In this document: positions 44,039-52,854 of the stretch, piece by piece
Layout of the letters: each line of letters begins with the position of its first letter
Position numbering within the stretch: the stretch's first letter is position 1
Source: Rosenbergiella gaditana
Lineage (GTDB): Bacteria > Pseudomonadota > Gammaproteobacteria > Enterobacterales > Enterobacteriaceae
Length of the DNA stretch: 64,000 nt
Reading direction: 5' to 3'
Assembly: GCF_018494065.1 (NCBI RefSeq)
Contig: NZ_JABBFR010000012.1
Coordinates: 41,480-105,479, forward strand
Notes under the pieces: generated by a model
Told to the model about the DNA's origin: nothing
The model's input: only the letters and a program-made list of their open reading frames with translations
Databases searched by the model: none
Position numbers and translations under genes: made by a program

Positions 44039-44275
44039 AATCAGAACATCCTCTACCGCCACTTGGCGGACGTCTCCATAGTAAGTGATCTGTAGGCATC
44101 ATAACTTTATTACCGGTTAACGGCTATCCCGCTTAGGGTAAGAAAACACATTTATTTACGGCTTCCCCCTTCCCTTTGGATTAAGTATCCCCATATCATC
44201 AGCTAAGCAGAGCGTTCCAGCCTTTTGCAGGAGTGCCAATGTATCTTGTTGCTTTTAAGAAAAGAGAGGTTTCTG

Positions 44276-44953
44276 ATGCAAACTGAAGAACAAAAACTCA
44301 TCGATGACCTGTTTGGTCGCCTGCAACAGGCAGAAACGCAATCCAGCGCGCGTGATAGCGGTGCGGAACAGCGTATTAAACAGCACTTACAGTCCCAACC
44401 GGACGCGCCTTATTATATGGCTCAAGCCATTATTATTCAGGAAGCGGCGTTAAAGAAATTGAATGACCGCGTGGCGCAACTTGAACGTCAGGCCGCCGAG
44501 CAGCCAAAACAGAGCAGTGGTGGTTTTCTTTCCGGCCTGTTTGGAGGCGGGAATAGTCGCCCGCAAAGCGCTCCCCAACAAAATAGCGGTTGGGGTGGCA
44601 ACACACAAAACACTGCCCCTCAGCAAGGTTACAATAGCGCACCTCAGCAACCTGCGGCGCGCAGCACCGGCTTCTTAGGCGGGGCATTACAAACGGCCGT
44701 TGGCGTTGCAGGAGGGGTAGTCATGGCAGATATGCTGACCAGCATGTTCCACCATTCACAACCCGAAGAGATCGTGAATATTATTAACGAGCCACCGCTC
44801 GAACAACCTAACCTCGATTCAAACTTAGATACGTTCAATCAGCAAGCAGATTCCAGTGATTTCAATAATGACTGGGAGTCTCCACAGAATGACAATAGCA
44901 GTAGCTTCTTTGGTGACAGCAGCTTTGGTGATGATGACGATAGTTTCCTATAA
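44276..44953 (+). CDS. DUF2076 family protein
   Basis: A 225-residue protein of the DUF2076 family. Residues 1-70 are a helical, charged segment starting MQTEEQKLIDDLFGRL. The middle is rich in Gly, Gln and Asn, then a short hydrophobic glycine segment (TAVGVAGGVVMADML, about 155-170) follows, and the C-terminus is strongly acidic (FGDDDDSFL). No function is known. The start with AGAGG upstream is preferred to an in-frame TTG at 44225. It is convergent with yaiI. Confidence 0.8.
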   Translation: MQTEEQKLIDDLFGRLQQAETQSSARDSGAEQRIKQHLQSQPDAPYYMAQAIIIQEAALKKLNDRVAQLERQAAEQPKQSSGGFLSGLFGGGNSRPQSAPQQNSGWGGNTQNTAPQQGYNSAPQQPAARSTGFLGGALQTAVGVAGGVVMADMLTSMFHHSQPEEIVNIINEPPLEQPNLDSNLDTFNQQADSSDFNNDWESPQNDNSSSFFGDSSFGDDDDSFL

Positions 44954-44968
44954 ACTCGATACTAAGGT

Positions 44969-45409
44969 TTATCCTGCCCGAAACCACTTATCAAGTTCGT
45001 TAGCAAAGAGCTGACGATCTTTTTGACTTAACGCTGCGGGCCCTCCAGAGGGTATCCCACTGGAACGCAGCGTTTCCATAAAGTCACGCATGACTAAACG
45101 TTGTTTAATTGTCTCACGAGAATAACGTTCTCCTCGCGGATTCAGCGCCTCTCCTCCTTTTTCCAATACTTCTGCGGCTAAAGGAATGTCACTGGTGATC
45201 ACTAATTCCCCCTGACCGACACGTTTTACAATTTCGTTATCCGCCACGTCAAAACCCGCTGCCACTCGAAGCGTGCGTAAATACTCTGACGCCGGTACGC
45301 GTAAGGACTGATTAGCCACAAAGGTCACCACGGTTTTGGTTCTTTCAGCAGCACGGTAGAGCACTTCCTTAATGACTACCGGACAGGCATCGGCATCGAC
45401 CCATATCAT
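44969..45409 (-). CDS. yaiI: UPF0178 (DUF188) protein YaiI
   Basis: A 146-residue DUF188 protein with the PIN-like start [12 protein letters not shown] and the [22 protein letters not shown] core. The fold suggests a nuclease, but no activity is established. It is divergent from proC and next to the aroL region, as in E. coli. Confidence 0.92.
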   Translation of the reverse strand: MIWVDADACPVVIKEVLYRAAERTKTVVTFVANQSLRVPASEYLRTLRVAAGFDVADNEIVKRVGQGELVITSDIPLAAEVLEKGGEALNPRGERYSRETIKQRLVMRDFMETLRSSGIPSGGPAALSQKDRQLFANELDKWFRAG

Positions 45410-45499
45410 GTTTATTCTCCATCTATACTTATGGTGAAAGATAATTGTGTATAGTAATAACTTCTAGTGGATTTGTCATAGAGAAGGTTTAACAGCAAT

Positions 45500-46312
45500 A
45501 TGAAAAACTTAACGATAGGCTTTTTAGGGTGCGGCAATATGGCGAGTGCGATGATCAGTGGTTTGGTCAACAGTAAGGCCCTCCCCGCTGAAAATATTCT
45601 CGTCTTTGACCGTAAACCGAAAACAAACAGTGATCTCCACGACCAATTTGGCGTCACCGCTATGGACAGTGCAAATCAATTAGCCGAAAAAGCTGACTAC
45701 TTAATTGCTGCGGTAAAGCCTAATGTGTTGTTGGATACGCTCAACAAACTTTCCAGTCATCTGCGTAACGAGACGGTGATTGTCTCCGTTGCAGCAGGCG
45801 TGACGCTGGCATCTTTAGCCTCTGCCTTACCGAAAGAGCAAAAAATCGTCCGTGTAATGCCAAATACCCCCTGTTTAGTGGGTGAAGGAATGAGCTCAGT
45901 CACTCCTAACGCTAAGGTGACCGAGCAAGAAACTGACATGGTGGTGACGATATTTAGCCAATTTGGTAAAGCTGAAGTGGTCAGTGAATCCTTAATCCAT
46001 GCGGTTGTGGGTGTCAGTGGCTCTGCACCCGCCTATATTTATATATTAATTGAAGCGATGGCGGATGCGGCGGTATTGGCAGGAATGCCTCGCGCCAAAG
46101 CGTATCAATTTGCCGCGCAGGCGGTAAAAGGTTCTGCTGAAATGGTACTAGAGAGCGGTAAGCATCCTGGAGAGTTAAAAGATAATGTCTGCTCGCCAGG
46201 CGGTACCACTATTGAAGCGGTTGCGATGCTGGAAGAGACCGGCTTTCGCTCATCGATTATGCAAGCAATGCAGGCATGTATTGCAAAGTCTGATGCGCTA
46301 AGCAGCAAATAG
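45500..46312 (+). CDS. proC: Pyrroline-5-carboxylate reductase
   Basis: Last step of proline synthesis, NAD(P)H-dependent. The 270-residue protein has the Rossmann motif GFLGCGNMASAM (residues 6-17), RVMPNTPCLVGEG, and the C-terminal signature from about residue 220 (DNVCSPGGTTI). It is a single gene next to yaiI. Confidence 0.97.
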   Translation: MKNLTIGFLGCGNMASAMISGLVNSKALPAENILVFDRKPKTNSDLHDQFGVTAMDSANQLAEKADYLIAAVKPNVLLDTLNKLSSHLRNETVIVSVAAGVTLASLASALPKEQKIVRVMPNTPCLVGEGMSSVTPNAKVTEQETDMVVTIFSQFGKAEVVSESLIHAVVGVSGSAPAYIYILIEAMADAAVLAGMPRAKAYQFAAQAVKGSAEMVLESGKHPGELKDNVCSPGGTTIEAVAMLEETGFRSSIMQAMQACIAKSDALSSK

Positions 46313-46388
46313 CGATTACTCGGGGAAAGTGATATGGGCGTTTTATCCGCCTAACGTTTCGCTCTGGCCAAGATCCTGAAGATAAAAA

Positions 46389-46422
46389 TTCACCCAATAC
46401 TGAACACGCCGTATTGGGTGAA
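46389..46422. terminator. Bidirectional hairpin between proC and psiF
   Basis: A 12-base perfect stem (TTCACCCAATAC / GTATTGGGTGAA) with a ten-base loop lies between convergent genes, just past the psiF stop. Confidence 0.75.
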
Positions 46423-46428
46423 TAGAGT

Positions 46429-46731
46429 TTAAGACTTTTTCAGACAGCCACTCATAAATGACTTACGCTCTGCACCCGCTAATTTCTTATCTTTAGCCGT
46501 AGCATTACAGGTCTTCATTTTTTGCTGTTGAGCTGTCAGGCCTGTTGTTTTACTGTCTTTTTTCAAACAATTACTCATAAAGCTCTTACGGCTATCACCT
46601 TTTAAGCTTTGCGAGCTGGCCTGCTGGTTACATACCGTCATCTTTTGCTGCTGGGCGGTTTTTTCAGCCGCTGAAGCGTAGCCAGCGACTAAAGTTGTTG
46701 CTAAGGCAAGCGTCATTAACATCTGTTTCAT
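46429..46731 (-). CDS. psiF: Phosphate starvation-inducible protein PsiF
   Basis: A 100-residue exported protein: a signal peptide (about 1-21, ending ASA) and two PsiF repeats, each with TAQQQKM-x-CN then RKSFMS-x-CLKK (about 23-58 and 67-100). In E. coli the gene is induced by phosphate starvation and its function is unknown. AGGAGAAG lies before the ATG. I did not find a convincing PHO box upstream. Confidence 0.9.
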   Translation of the reverse strand: MKQMLMTLALATTLVAGYASAAEKTAQQQKMTVCNQQASSQSLKGDSRKSFMSNCLKKDSKTTGLTAQQQKMKTCNATAKDKKLAGAERKSFMSGCLKKS

Positions 46732-46834
46732 TCTACTTCTCCTTATGGGTCAATAATGTAATTCACAGACACTCTGTAGAATTATTTATAAGAATACACC
46801 GCTTTTATGAAGGTTCGAAGAAACTATTTGTTAA

Positions 46835-46956
46835 TTATCGTGATTGGCTAAAACCATAGTGATGACCACCACCTGACCCTCCCCAAGGGGACATAATGCA
46901 GCCACTTAAGCTGGCGGTGAGTACCAGCACCGATACAATTTAATTAATGTTTTCAT
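46835..46956 (-). pseudogene. Frameshifted small lipoprotein gene
   Basis: An ATG at 46956 has an excellent ribosome site (AAGGAGGT) and reads MKTLIK, then runs off frame into a stop. If one A is restored in the AAA tract at about 46939-46941, the frame continues as IVSVLVLTASLSGC followed by IMSPWGGSGGGHHYGF to a TAA at 46835. That is a complete ~40-residue lipoprotein with lipobox LSGC. So the gene is either broken by a one-base deletion in a short A-run or affected by a sequencing error there. Confidence 0.7.
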
Positions 46957-47101
46957 CTGCACCTCCTTATTTTTCTCAGAAATTGAACGCTATCGCGAGA
47001 ATGAACCAGAAAAATCTGCAACTGATTTGGGTTAATACTTAATAACCTTATTTTACCCAAACCCAACATTTGGCTAATTATACGCTTGCACTCTTAACCG
47101 A

Positions 47102-47392
47102 TTACCCGCAATACACTCGGGTAATTATCCCCTTCTCGTCCGCTAAGAAGTTAATCCGGCGCAGAGAAAAATCCATAGAGACAGATGCATAAGCAGGGAT
47201 CGCCCGTACAGGCTCATCGAGTTGTAAGTCATCGACTGCGGTTAACGGTTTCCCGACATACTTCTGGAATTGCGAGGCACTACACATATCATCATCAGGG
47301 AGATAACGCGGACTGGCAACTTGATGAGAATGACTGCAAGCGGTAATCAACGTACAGAGTGCAAGGGAAGAAAGTAGGATGAAAGGTTTCAT
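47102..47392 (-). CDS. Lipoprotein with peptidase inhibitor I78-like domain
   Basis: A 96-residue predicted lipoprotein: signal peptide with lipobox LITAC (Cys19), then a compact domain with the I78-family pattern, CSASQFQKYVGKPL, VRAIPAYASVSMDFSLRRINF and IITRVYCG at the end. I78 proteins include Aspergillus elastase inhibitor relatives and may inhibit serine proteases, but activity here is inference. The start MKPFILL is chosen over seven upstream codons because it begins the signal peptide. Confidence 0.75.
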   Translation of the reverse strand: MKPFILLSSLALCTLITACSHSHQVASPRYLPDDDMCSASQFQKYVGKPLTAVDDLQLDEPVRAIPAYASVSMDFSLRRINFLADEKGIITRVYCG

Positions 47393-47463
47393 AAAAGCCT
47401 CATATAACCTCATCTCACTCGGGAGCCTGGTTATTTATTGTTCCCATACTCCCGAGTAAGCGG

Positions 47464-47661
47464 TCACTTATTACAATCCTGTTCAAAGTGTTTTTTGAAC
47501 TGCTCATAAATCGATAGCATATTACTGGCGTCGCCCTGCAGAGGGCTTAACTTTCCGGCTCGTACGAGTTCGACCACTAATTGCAGAGCGGCTTGTTTAG
47601 GATGTTTGTCCGGGTGAGCGATATTTTCATTATCAAGTGGACGTGAAGGCATTTCCGACAT
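47464..47661 (-). CDS. Small hypothetical protein
   Basis: A 65-residue soluble, helix-rich protein that I do not recognise. AAGG lies seven bases before the ATG, which supports translation. The C-terminal half (KQAALQLVVELVRAGKLSPLQ) looks like a short helical bundle. No signal peptide or membrane helix. It lies in a patch of small accessory genes between psiF and osmC. Confidence 0.6.
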   Translation of the reverse strand: MSEMPSRPLDNENIAHPDKHPKQAALQLVVELVRAGKLSPLQGDASNMLSIYEQFKKHFEQDCNK

Positions 47662-47801
47662 AGTAAACCTTATTTTCTTAAACGTAATGGCAAGGATAGT
47701 GTAACTCAGTTGACGCTTTTCTGGCAGAATAGTGGCATTGAAAATCAGATTATCTCATTTAATCACAATGAGCCTTCCCTAAACCCACACAGGAGTCAGG
47801 T

Positions 47802-47984
47802 ATGCTAATAGGATTTGTATTACTGGTGAGTGCTTGTGGAAATGATGCTTGCGATGCCCTACCAGTGACAGAGACTATTTATCCCACTCTGGCAATGTGT
47901 CAACAAATGGAAGCGCGTGTCCACAAGGTTAGACCCCATGTTGTATTGCTCTGTGGTGAGGTACATCGGGATCACCCCGATTGA
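47802..47984 (+). CDS. Small Cys-containing protein, possibly DUF1482-like
   Basis: A 60-residue protein with a hydrophobic N-terminus (MLIGFVLLVSACG) and four cysteines in a pattern like that of the YebW/DUF1482 small proteins (C-x4-C, later two more). AGGAG lies about nine bases upstream. Family assignment is tentative and the function is unknown. It ends 2 bp before the next start and is probably cotranscribed with it. Confidence 0.55.
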   Translation: MLIGFVLLVSACGNDACDALPVTETIYPTLAMCQQMEARVHKVRPHVVLLCGEVHRDHPD

Positions 47985-47986
47985 TA

Positions 47987-48289
47987 ATGCTCGACGATTC
48001 GTCCCAACCCTCGGAAATTAATAACGTGAAAGCTACGATTCGCCGTCCACGCAGGCCTACTGGTCACTGGGTCTACTATTCGCTCGAAGAGGGGTTATTA
48101 TGGCCCTGCCCAGTCCATTGGGAATGGGAGAGTAGCTATGGCGGTTGGCTTCCATTTTATTGCTCACCGACATTGGATTATATTGCTGCGGATCCCACCA
48201 AGGTAGTGAAAAGACCTAAGACGGCTGTATCGACAATAGCGACCGTGGCCCGTTTGCGAGAGCAAAAATTACAAGGTAGGGAAGAGTAA
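47987..48289 (+). CDS. Hypothetical protein
   Basis: A 100-residue protein starting MLDDSSQPSE, which I do not recognise. It has a basic stretch (TIRRPRRPTGHW) and is rich in Trp and Tyr (GHWVYYS, LLWPCPVHWEWES). No signal peptide. The start directly follows the stop of the preceding small gene (TTGATAATG), so it may be translated by coupling. It is convergent with osmC. Confidence 0.55.
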   Translation: MLDDSSQPSEINNVKATIRRPRRPTGHWVYYSLEEGLLWPCPVHWEWESSYGGWLPFYCSPTLDYIAADPTKVVKRPKTAVSTIATVARLREQKLQGREE

Positions 48290-48309
48290 AGTGGCGCCTG
48301 AACGCCACT
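48290..48309. terminator. Short hairpin between hypothetical gene and osmC
   Basis: A seven-base stem (AGTGGCG / CGCCACT) with a six-base loop lies between convergent genes. On the minus strand it is followed by TTACTCTT, on the plus strand by AAAAAGATT; a weak terminator at best. Confidence 0.5.
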
Positions 48310-48316
48310 AAAAAGA

Positions 48317-48748
48317 TTACGCGTTGAGCGTGTAGTCGAGAGTGATTTCCGTGTCGAACAGTTGTGACACTGGGCAACCCTCTTTAGCCTGATTAATAAT
48401 TTTATCGAACTCTTTCTCATCAATACCCGGCAGATCGACTTTGCTGTTCAGTGCGACTTTGGTGATTTTAAAGCCTTCACCAGCTTTATCTAGAGACACA
48501 GTCGCGGTGGTATCAATACTTGTTGGGGTATGCCCTGCATTCCCAAGCATTAGCGATAGCGCCATGGAGAAGCACGCAGCATGTGCACCGCCCAGTAATT
48601 CTTCCGGGTTTGTGCCAGTTTTGCCTTCAAAGCGGGTATTAAACCCATAAGGCTGAGCACTTAATGCACCACTTTCGGTACTTACGGTGCCCTTACCTTC
48701 TTTGATTGGACCTTCCCAATGTGCTGAACCACTTTTCAGAATCGTCAT
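48317..48748 (-). CDS. osmC: Organic hydroperoxide reductase OsmC
   Basis: A 143-residue thiol peroxidase induced by osmotic and envelope stress in E. coli. Both redox cysteines are present: Cys59 in AHAACFSMAL and the second in EGCPVSQLF. Sequence is near-collinear with E. coli OsmC (143). The start MTILKSG is chosen over an upstream codon. The usual E. coli osmC neighbourhood is not present. Confidence 0.95.
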   Translation of the reverse strand: MTILKSGSAHWEGPIKEGKGTVSTESGALSAQPYGFNTRFEGKTGTNPEELLGGAHAACFSMALSLMLGNAGHTPTSIDTTATVSLDKAGEGFKITKVALNSKVDLPGIDEKEFDKIINQAKEGCPVSQLFDTEITLDYTLNA

Positions 48749-48812
48749 AACCACTCCTATACAAGGTATGTTTCTCTCAGTATAGAAGTGATTACCAATT
48801 CTTCAACCTCGC

Positions 48813-49835
48813 CTATGACCTTGCACTATTTTTAAAGTCAATCACCACTCGGCCTGCAATTTTTCCTGCTTGCATCTCGTCAAAAATGGTATTGATTGCT
48901 TCGATGGGACGCAGTGCGACTTTAGGGGCGACTTTTCCTTCTGCAGCGAACTGAAACGCTTCCGCCAAATCAGTACGTGTTCCCACTAGGGAGCCGACCA
49001 CTTGAATACCATCAAGGACTAAACGGGGGATATCCAATGCCATAGATTCTGGCGGTAAACCTATTGCGACCACTTTAGCCCCCGCCCTGACACTGAATAC
49101 CGCCGATTGAAACGCCGATTTTGCCACCGCCGTCACCAGCGCTGCATGGGCCCCGCCACATTTTTCTTGAATGATCGCTTGCGCATCCTGATCACGAGAG
49201 TTAATCACTAAATCTGCGCCTAGGGAGGAGGCTAAGGACAATTGCTGCTCATTAATATCGACAGCAATAACTTTGGCATTGAAGACATTTTTCGCGTATT
49301 GCAAGGCAAGATTGCCTAAGCCCCCTAAGCCGTAAATTGCTACCCACTCTCCCGGACGGATTTCACTGACTTTAAGCCCTTTATAAGTGGTGACACCTGC
49401 ACAGGAGATACTGCTCGCGGCAGCAGAGGCTAAACCGTCAGGGACCTTTACCGCATAATCGGCTTGAACGATACATTGCTCAGCCATCCCGCCGTCAACA
49501 CTGTATCCGGCATTTTTTACCGAGCGACAAAGCGTTTCTCTTCCAGTATTGCAATATTCACAATGTCCACAACCTTGATAAAACCATGCAACGCTGACCC
49601 TATCACCGAGGTTTAAGGCGGTGACCCCAGGCCCGAGCTCGCTAACAATACCGATACCTTCGTGACCGAGGACCACCCCCGTTTTATCCCCAAAATCGCC
49701 ATTCTTTACATGTAAATCGGTATGACAAACGCCACAACACTCCATAGTGAGTAACGCTTCGCCATACTCTAGGGATCTTAGTTGTTTATCTTCAACACTT
49801 ACTCGATGATCATGAGTGACTATAGCGGCTTTCAT
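48813..49835 (-). CDS. adhP: Alcohol dehydrogenase AdhP
   Basis: A 340-residue zinc-dependent medium-chain dehydrogenase that interconverts ethanol and acetaldehyde. The catalytic zinc ligands begin at C37-H38 (CGVCHTD), the structural zinc cysteines are in CGHCEYC and CRS, and the NAD-binding motif is GLGGLG. The start MKAAIVTHD is chosen; the frame stays open 27 codons upstream. Close to E. coli AdhP throughout. Confidence 0.94.
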   Translation of the reverse strand: MKAAIVTHDHRVSVEDKQLRSLEYGEALLTMECCGVCHTDLHVKNGDFGDKTGVVLGHEGIGIVSELGPGVTALNLGDRVSVAWFYQGCGHCEYCNTGRETLCRSVKNAGYSVDGGMAEQCIVQADYAVKVPDGLASAAASSISCAGVTTYKGLKVSEIRPGEWVAIYGLGGLGNLALQYAKNVFNAKVIAVDINEQQLSLASSLGADLVINSRDQDAQAIIQEKCGGAHAALVTAVAKSAFQSAVFSVRAGAKVVAIGLPPESMALDIPRLVLDGIQVVGSLVGTRTDLAEAFQFAAEGKVAPKVALRPIEAINTIFDEMQAGKIAGRVVIDFKNSARS

Positions 49836-49969
49836 CTCGTACCTCTCAGTGAAGGTTATTAACAATTCACCCTCCACTCTACGCCGTTGATCATAGAGTA
49901 AATTGATTAAGATCAAATATTACCAAGCGGATACTCAATAATATCTACTCTCTTACCTGTCGATACGCT

Positions 49970-51253
49970 TCATAATGTATCCAGAGCTTGACCTATATCG
50001 GCGATCAGATCGTCGGCATATTCAATACCTATCGAGATACGAATCGTGGTCTCAAAGATGGAAAATTTCTCACGCACTTCCCTTGCTACGCCAGAGTGAG
50101 TCGTCGAGGCTGGATGGCTAATCAATGACTCCGTACCTCCCAAACTCACCGCTAATTTAAATATTTTTAATGCATTGAGAAAACGGAAAGCGTCTGCCTC
50201 ATTACTCCCGACTTCAAATGAAAAGGTGGAGCCACCGCCGGTACACTGTTTATGGTAAAGCGCACTCATTCGGCTATCTGCATTAAAAAGAGGCGGATAA
50301 GTAACGGCTGAGATTTTCGGGTGTTGGCTAAGATATTGCGCGACCTGCTGCGCATTGGCCGCAGCTTTTTCCATTCTAAGTTGTAACGTTTCTAATGAGC
50401 GACCCAACATCCAGCTAGTATGAGGGTCTAACTGGGTGCCAATTGCACTGCGCATTTGCTTAATCTGTGCAATCCTCTTTTGACTTCCCATTGCAGCGCC
50501 TGCGACCAGATCTGAGTGGCCCCCTACATACTTAGTTAACGAATAGACACTAATATCGGCACCCAGCGCCAAAGGCTTCTGGAAAATGGGCCCTAATAGG
50601 GTGTTATCACAAACCACCACCGGTCTGACACCCTGTTGGTGCTCAAGCTCATCCGCTAACTGTGCAAGCAGGCTGATGTCGGCCATGGAATTAGTCGGGT
50701 TGGCGGGGGTTTCGACAAAAATTGCGGTGATAGGCCCTTGCTTACTAGCTTGGATAGCATCCTGTCGCAATGCAGAGGCATCACTTGCATCCTGTAGCGG
50801 GAAAGTATTAATGCCAAAACGAGAGAGTGTCTTGTTAAAGAGAGTTTCCGTTCCACCGTATAACGGTTGGGATTTTAATATTGTATCGCCTGGCTGACAG
50901 AGAGCCATCAAGACAGTAGTTATCGCAGACATCCCCGAGGAGAACAGCACACATCGCTCAGCCCCTTCATAAAGGGCTAAACGGTCCTCAACAATTTCAC
51001 TATTAGGGTGATTAAAGCGTGAATAGACTAAGCCCTCTTTTTGTCCTTCTGGTGCCGGAGTTCGGCCACTGGTGACGTTGAAGAATTCTTTACCCTCTTC
51101 TGCCGTACGAAAAATAAATGTTGAGGTTAAAAATATGGGCGGTTTAACCGCCCCCTCCGACAACATGGGATCATAGCCATAACTGGTCATCAGCGTTTGC
51201 GGATGCAGAACGTGCTCGCCCTGTGCCGTGTTGAGTGTTTTACGATCGCTCAT
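49970..51253 (-). CDS. PLP-dependent cystathionine gamma-synthase family enzyme
   Basis: A 427-residue Cys/Met-metabolism PLP enzyme. The PLP lysine is K241 in SLTKYVGGHSD; other landmarks are VYSRFNHPN, SSGMSAI, and QPLYGGTE where a Tyr contacts substrate, and ETPANPT. This family includes cystathionine gamma-synthase, gamma-lyase and methionine gamma-lyase; the exact reaction cannot be told from sequence. It stands alone, 157 bp from the left copy of the rplS-tail repeat. Confidence 0.85.
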   Translation of the reverse strand: MSDRKTLNTAQGEHVLHPQTLMTSYGYDPMLSEGAVKPPIFLTSTFIFRTAEEGKEFFNVTSGRTPAPEGQKEGLVYSRFNHPNSEIVEDRLALYEGAERCVLFSSGMSAITTVLMALCQPGDTILKSQPLYGGTETLFNKTLSRFGINTFPLQDASDASALRQDAIQASKQGPITAIFVETPANPTNSMADISLLAQLADELEHQQGVRPVVVCDNTLLGPIFQKPLALGADISVYSLTKYVGGHSDLVAGAAMGSQKRIAQIKQMRSAIGTQLDPHTSWMLGRSLETLQLRMEKAAANAQQVAQYLSQHPKISAVTYPPLFNADSRMSALYHKQCTGGGSTFSFEVGSNEADAFRFLNALKIFKLAVSLGGTESLISHPASTTHSGVAREVREKFSIFETTIRISIGIEYADDLIADIGQALDTL

Positions 51254-51410
51254 GGTATCTCCTTGTCGTGGTGAAGCTAAATAGGGGTGTTAACCGAAGG
51301 AAGGAGTGTAGCGAAAGTTTTCAGTTTTGCTTAATCGTATTTAATTCGAAGATTATACTAATAAATAATAATAACTCAGAGAATGGTTTGGTAGTAATGC
51401 TTATATCCAG

Positions 51411-51485
51411 AAAAAAAGGGCTGGCCATTGGCCAACCCCTTGTTCGTTATTAACTTTTCGATGTCGCGTTAGCGAGACCTTAGTT
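51411..51485 (-). repeat. Left copy of duplicated rplS tail (direct repeat, attL-like)
   Basis: These 75 bp repeat 53145-53220 in the same orientation with two differences (one G fewer in the G-run, and G for A at 51446). The repeat corresponds to the last sense codon and stop of rplS plus its terminator hairpin and T-run. No rplS body is attached to this copy. It marks the far edge of the toxin/phage-remnant insertion. Confidence 0.9.
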
Positions 51486-51569
51486 CATATTGGTTATTGA
51501 GTGACTGCCTGCAGACTGATACCCTCACCGCGGTTCTAAACTCATGTTCACTGTTAAAAGGATTTAAAA

Positions 51570-52385
51570 ATGAACGAGAATGAAGGGTTAACATTTGCTT
51601 TATCACCCGTACAAATGGCCGCAATCGTTCGGCGCAAGAACGTTAGCAAAGGTGAAATATTAAGTAATCGGCTTTGGGGTGGCCTTGGTGTAGTTGGCAG
51701 CGTTGCTGAAATATTTGGCGCTGGCGTTTTATGTATTGTGCCAGAACCGACCATGATCACTAAAGCTGGCTGCGTTGTAGTGGGTGCCCATAGTCTAGAT
51801 ACGCTCAATGCTTCTTTAAAACAAGTCTGGACCGGGTGTAAAAGGGAAACTGCCACAGCGCAATTAGCTGAAATAGCGGCGGGTGAGTTAGGTGCGGATT
51901 CTGCAACGGCTTACAAAATCGGAGTAACCGTTGATCTTGCTGTACCCTTTATTTTTGCCTCAGCCGCGGGGGCTGCAAGACTTGCCTCAGTGTATTCAGG
52001 TCGTATCAGTCTGATGGAACATGAGGGAGGGGCGCTGGGTCATACGATTGCGCGTCATGTTGGAAAAACGCCAGAACAGCTTATCGCCCGTTTATCTGAG
52101 CCTCGCGCGCCCCGTGCAGTAAGCAGTTTTAAAAATCTCAAGCAGGCTGAGCGGGTCATATCTGATGTTTTGTCGCTTAAAAGCAGGCAGATTGAATATG
52201 CTTTAAAGTATTCAAATGCGCGTACGACGCTTGTTTATGAACACAAATTTAATTTTTCAATTGGTATTTATATTGAAAGAGGCGCGAGTGAGGTTAAGAA
52301 AGCCTACGGTGTTCGAATAGTCATCAGGCCAACTACATACAATGGCAAGCAATATTACCTAGTTACTGCGTTTCCTACGCTATAA
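51570..52385 (+). CDS. Free-standing RNase A-like (CdiA-CT type) toxin
   Basis: A 271-residue protein. Residues ~30-145 form a Gly/Ala-rich hydrophobic region with two likely membrane-associating segments (LWGGLGVVGSVAEIFGAGVL and VDLAVPFIFASAAGAA). Residues ~149-271 match the bacterial RNase A-like toxin domain known from CdiA C-termini: HEGGALGHTIARHVGKT with H158 and H163, then SSFKNLKQAERVI, and the ending YYLVTAFPT. It likely cleaves RNA in target cells. No secretion leader, CdiA body, PAAR or Rhs part is attached. The immunity gene follows after 8 bp. Domain assignment is by recognition, not by search. Confidence 0.82.
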   Translation: MNENEGLTFALSPVQMAAIVRRKNVSKGEILSNRLWGGLGVVGSVAEIFGAGVLCIVPEPTMITKAGCVVVGAHSLDTLNASLKQVWTGCKRETATAQLAEIAAGELGADSATAYKIGVTVDLAVPFIFASAAGAARLASVYSGRISLMEHEGGALGHTIARHVGKTPEQLIARLSEPRAPRAVSSFKNLKQAERVISDVLSLKSRQIEYALKYSNARTTLVYEHKFNFSIGIYIERGASEVKKAYGVRIVIRPTTYNGKQYYLVTAFPTL

Positions 52386-52393
52386 GGAATTTC

Positions 52394-52732
52394 ATGGATA
52401 CTGATATGACTAAGTCCTGTGAAATGGACAATCTCGTTGGGGCATATTTCGGTCAGGATTGCGATATATTCGATCCAGATTGTGATTTTGACAATCTGTT
52501 GAATGAATATCTGAATACTTCGCCTCCTTTCAACCTGAGAATGCTACTGGCTAATATTTATGAGTTTGAGCAGGAGCCTGAAGGTTTACATATCTTTGAC
52601 AAACGATATAACTTTGATTTTGCGCCTGACCGATGGGAGATGACTTCCGCCCAGTGGCTTCATGCCGTTAAAGAAAGGGTAATCGGACATCTTTATGCTC
52701 ATGGGCATTCATCAGAATTGTCGAAATTCTGA
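52394..52732 (+). CDS. CdiI-like immunity protein
   Basis: A 112-residue acidic, Asp-rich protein with the YFGQDCDIFD segment (residues 18-27) typical of one CdiI immunity family. It starts 8 bp after the toxin stop with AAGGA before the ATG, so the two are coupled. The acidic charge suits binding to a basic RNase domain. It should neutralise the upstream toxin. Confidence 0.78.
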   Translation: MDTDMTKSCEMDNLVGAYFGQDCDIFDPDCDFDNLLNEYLNTSPPFNLRMLLANIYEFEQEPEGLHIFDKRYNFDFAPDRWEMTSAQWLHAVKERVIGHLYAHGHSSELSKF

Positions 52733-52854
52733 GCTAACCCATGAAGGCTAGCAAAGTGCATATCTACGCGGCATGAATTCGCATGACCCCAAAATAATCG
52801 TTGATGCTGAAGCGCGCCAGTTCTGGTACGCTTTTCGTATGTCATGCCGGTACG

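Noticed and set aside
46732..46800. Possible PHO box upstream of psiF
   Set aside because: Only scattered CTGT/ACAG half-site resemblance and no tandem 11-bp spacing as at phoB.
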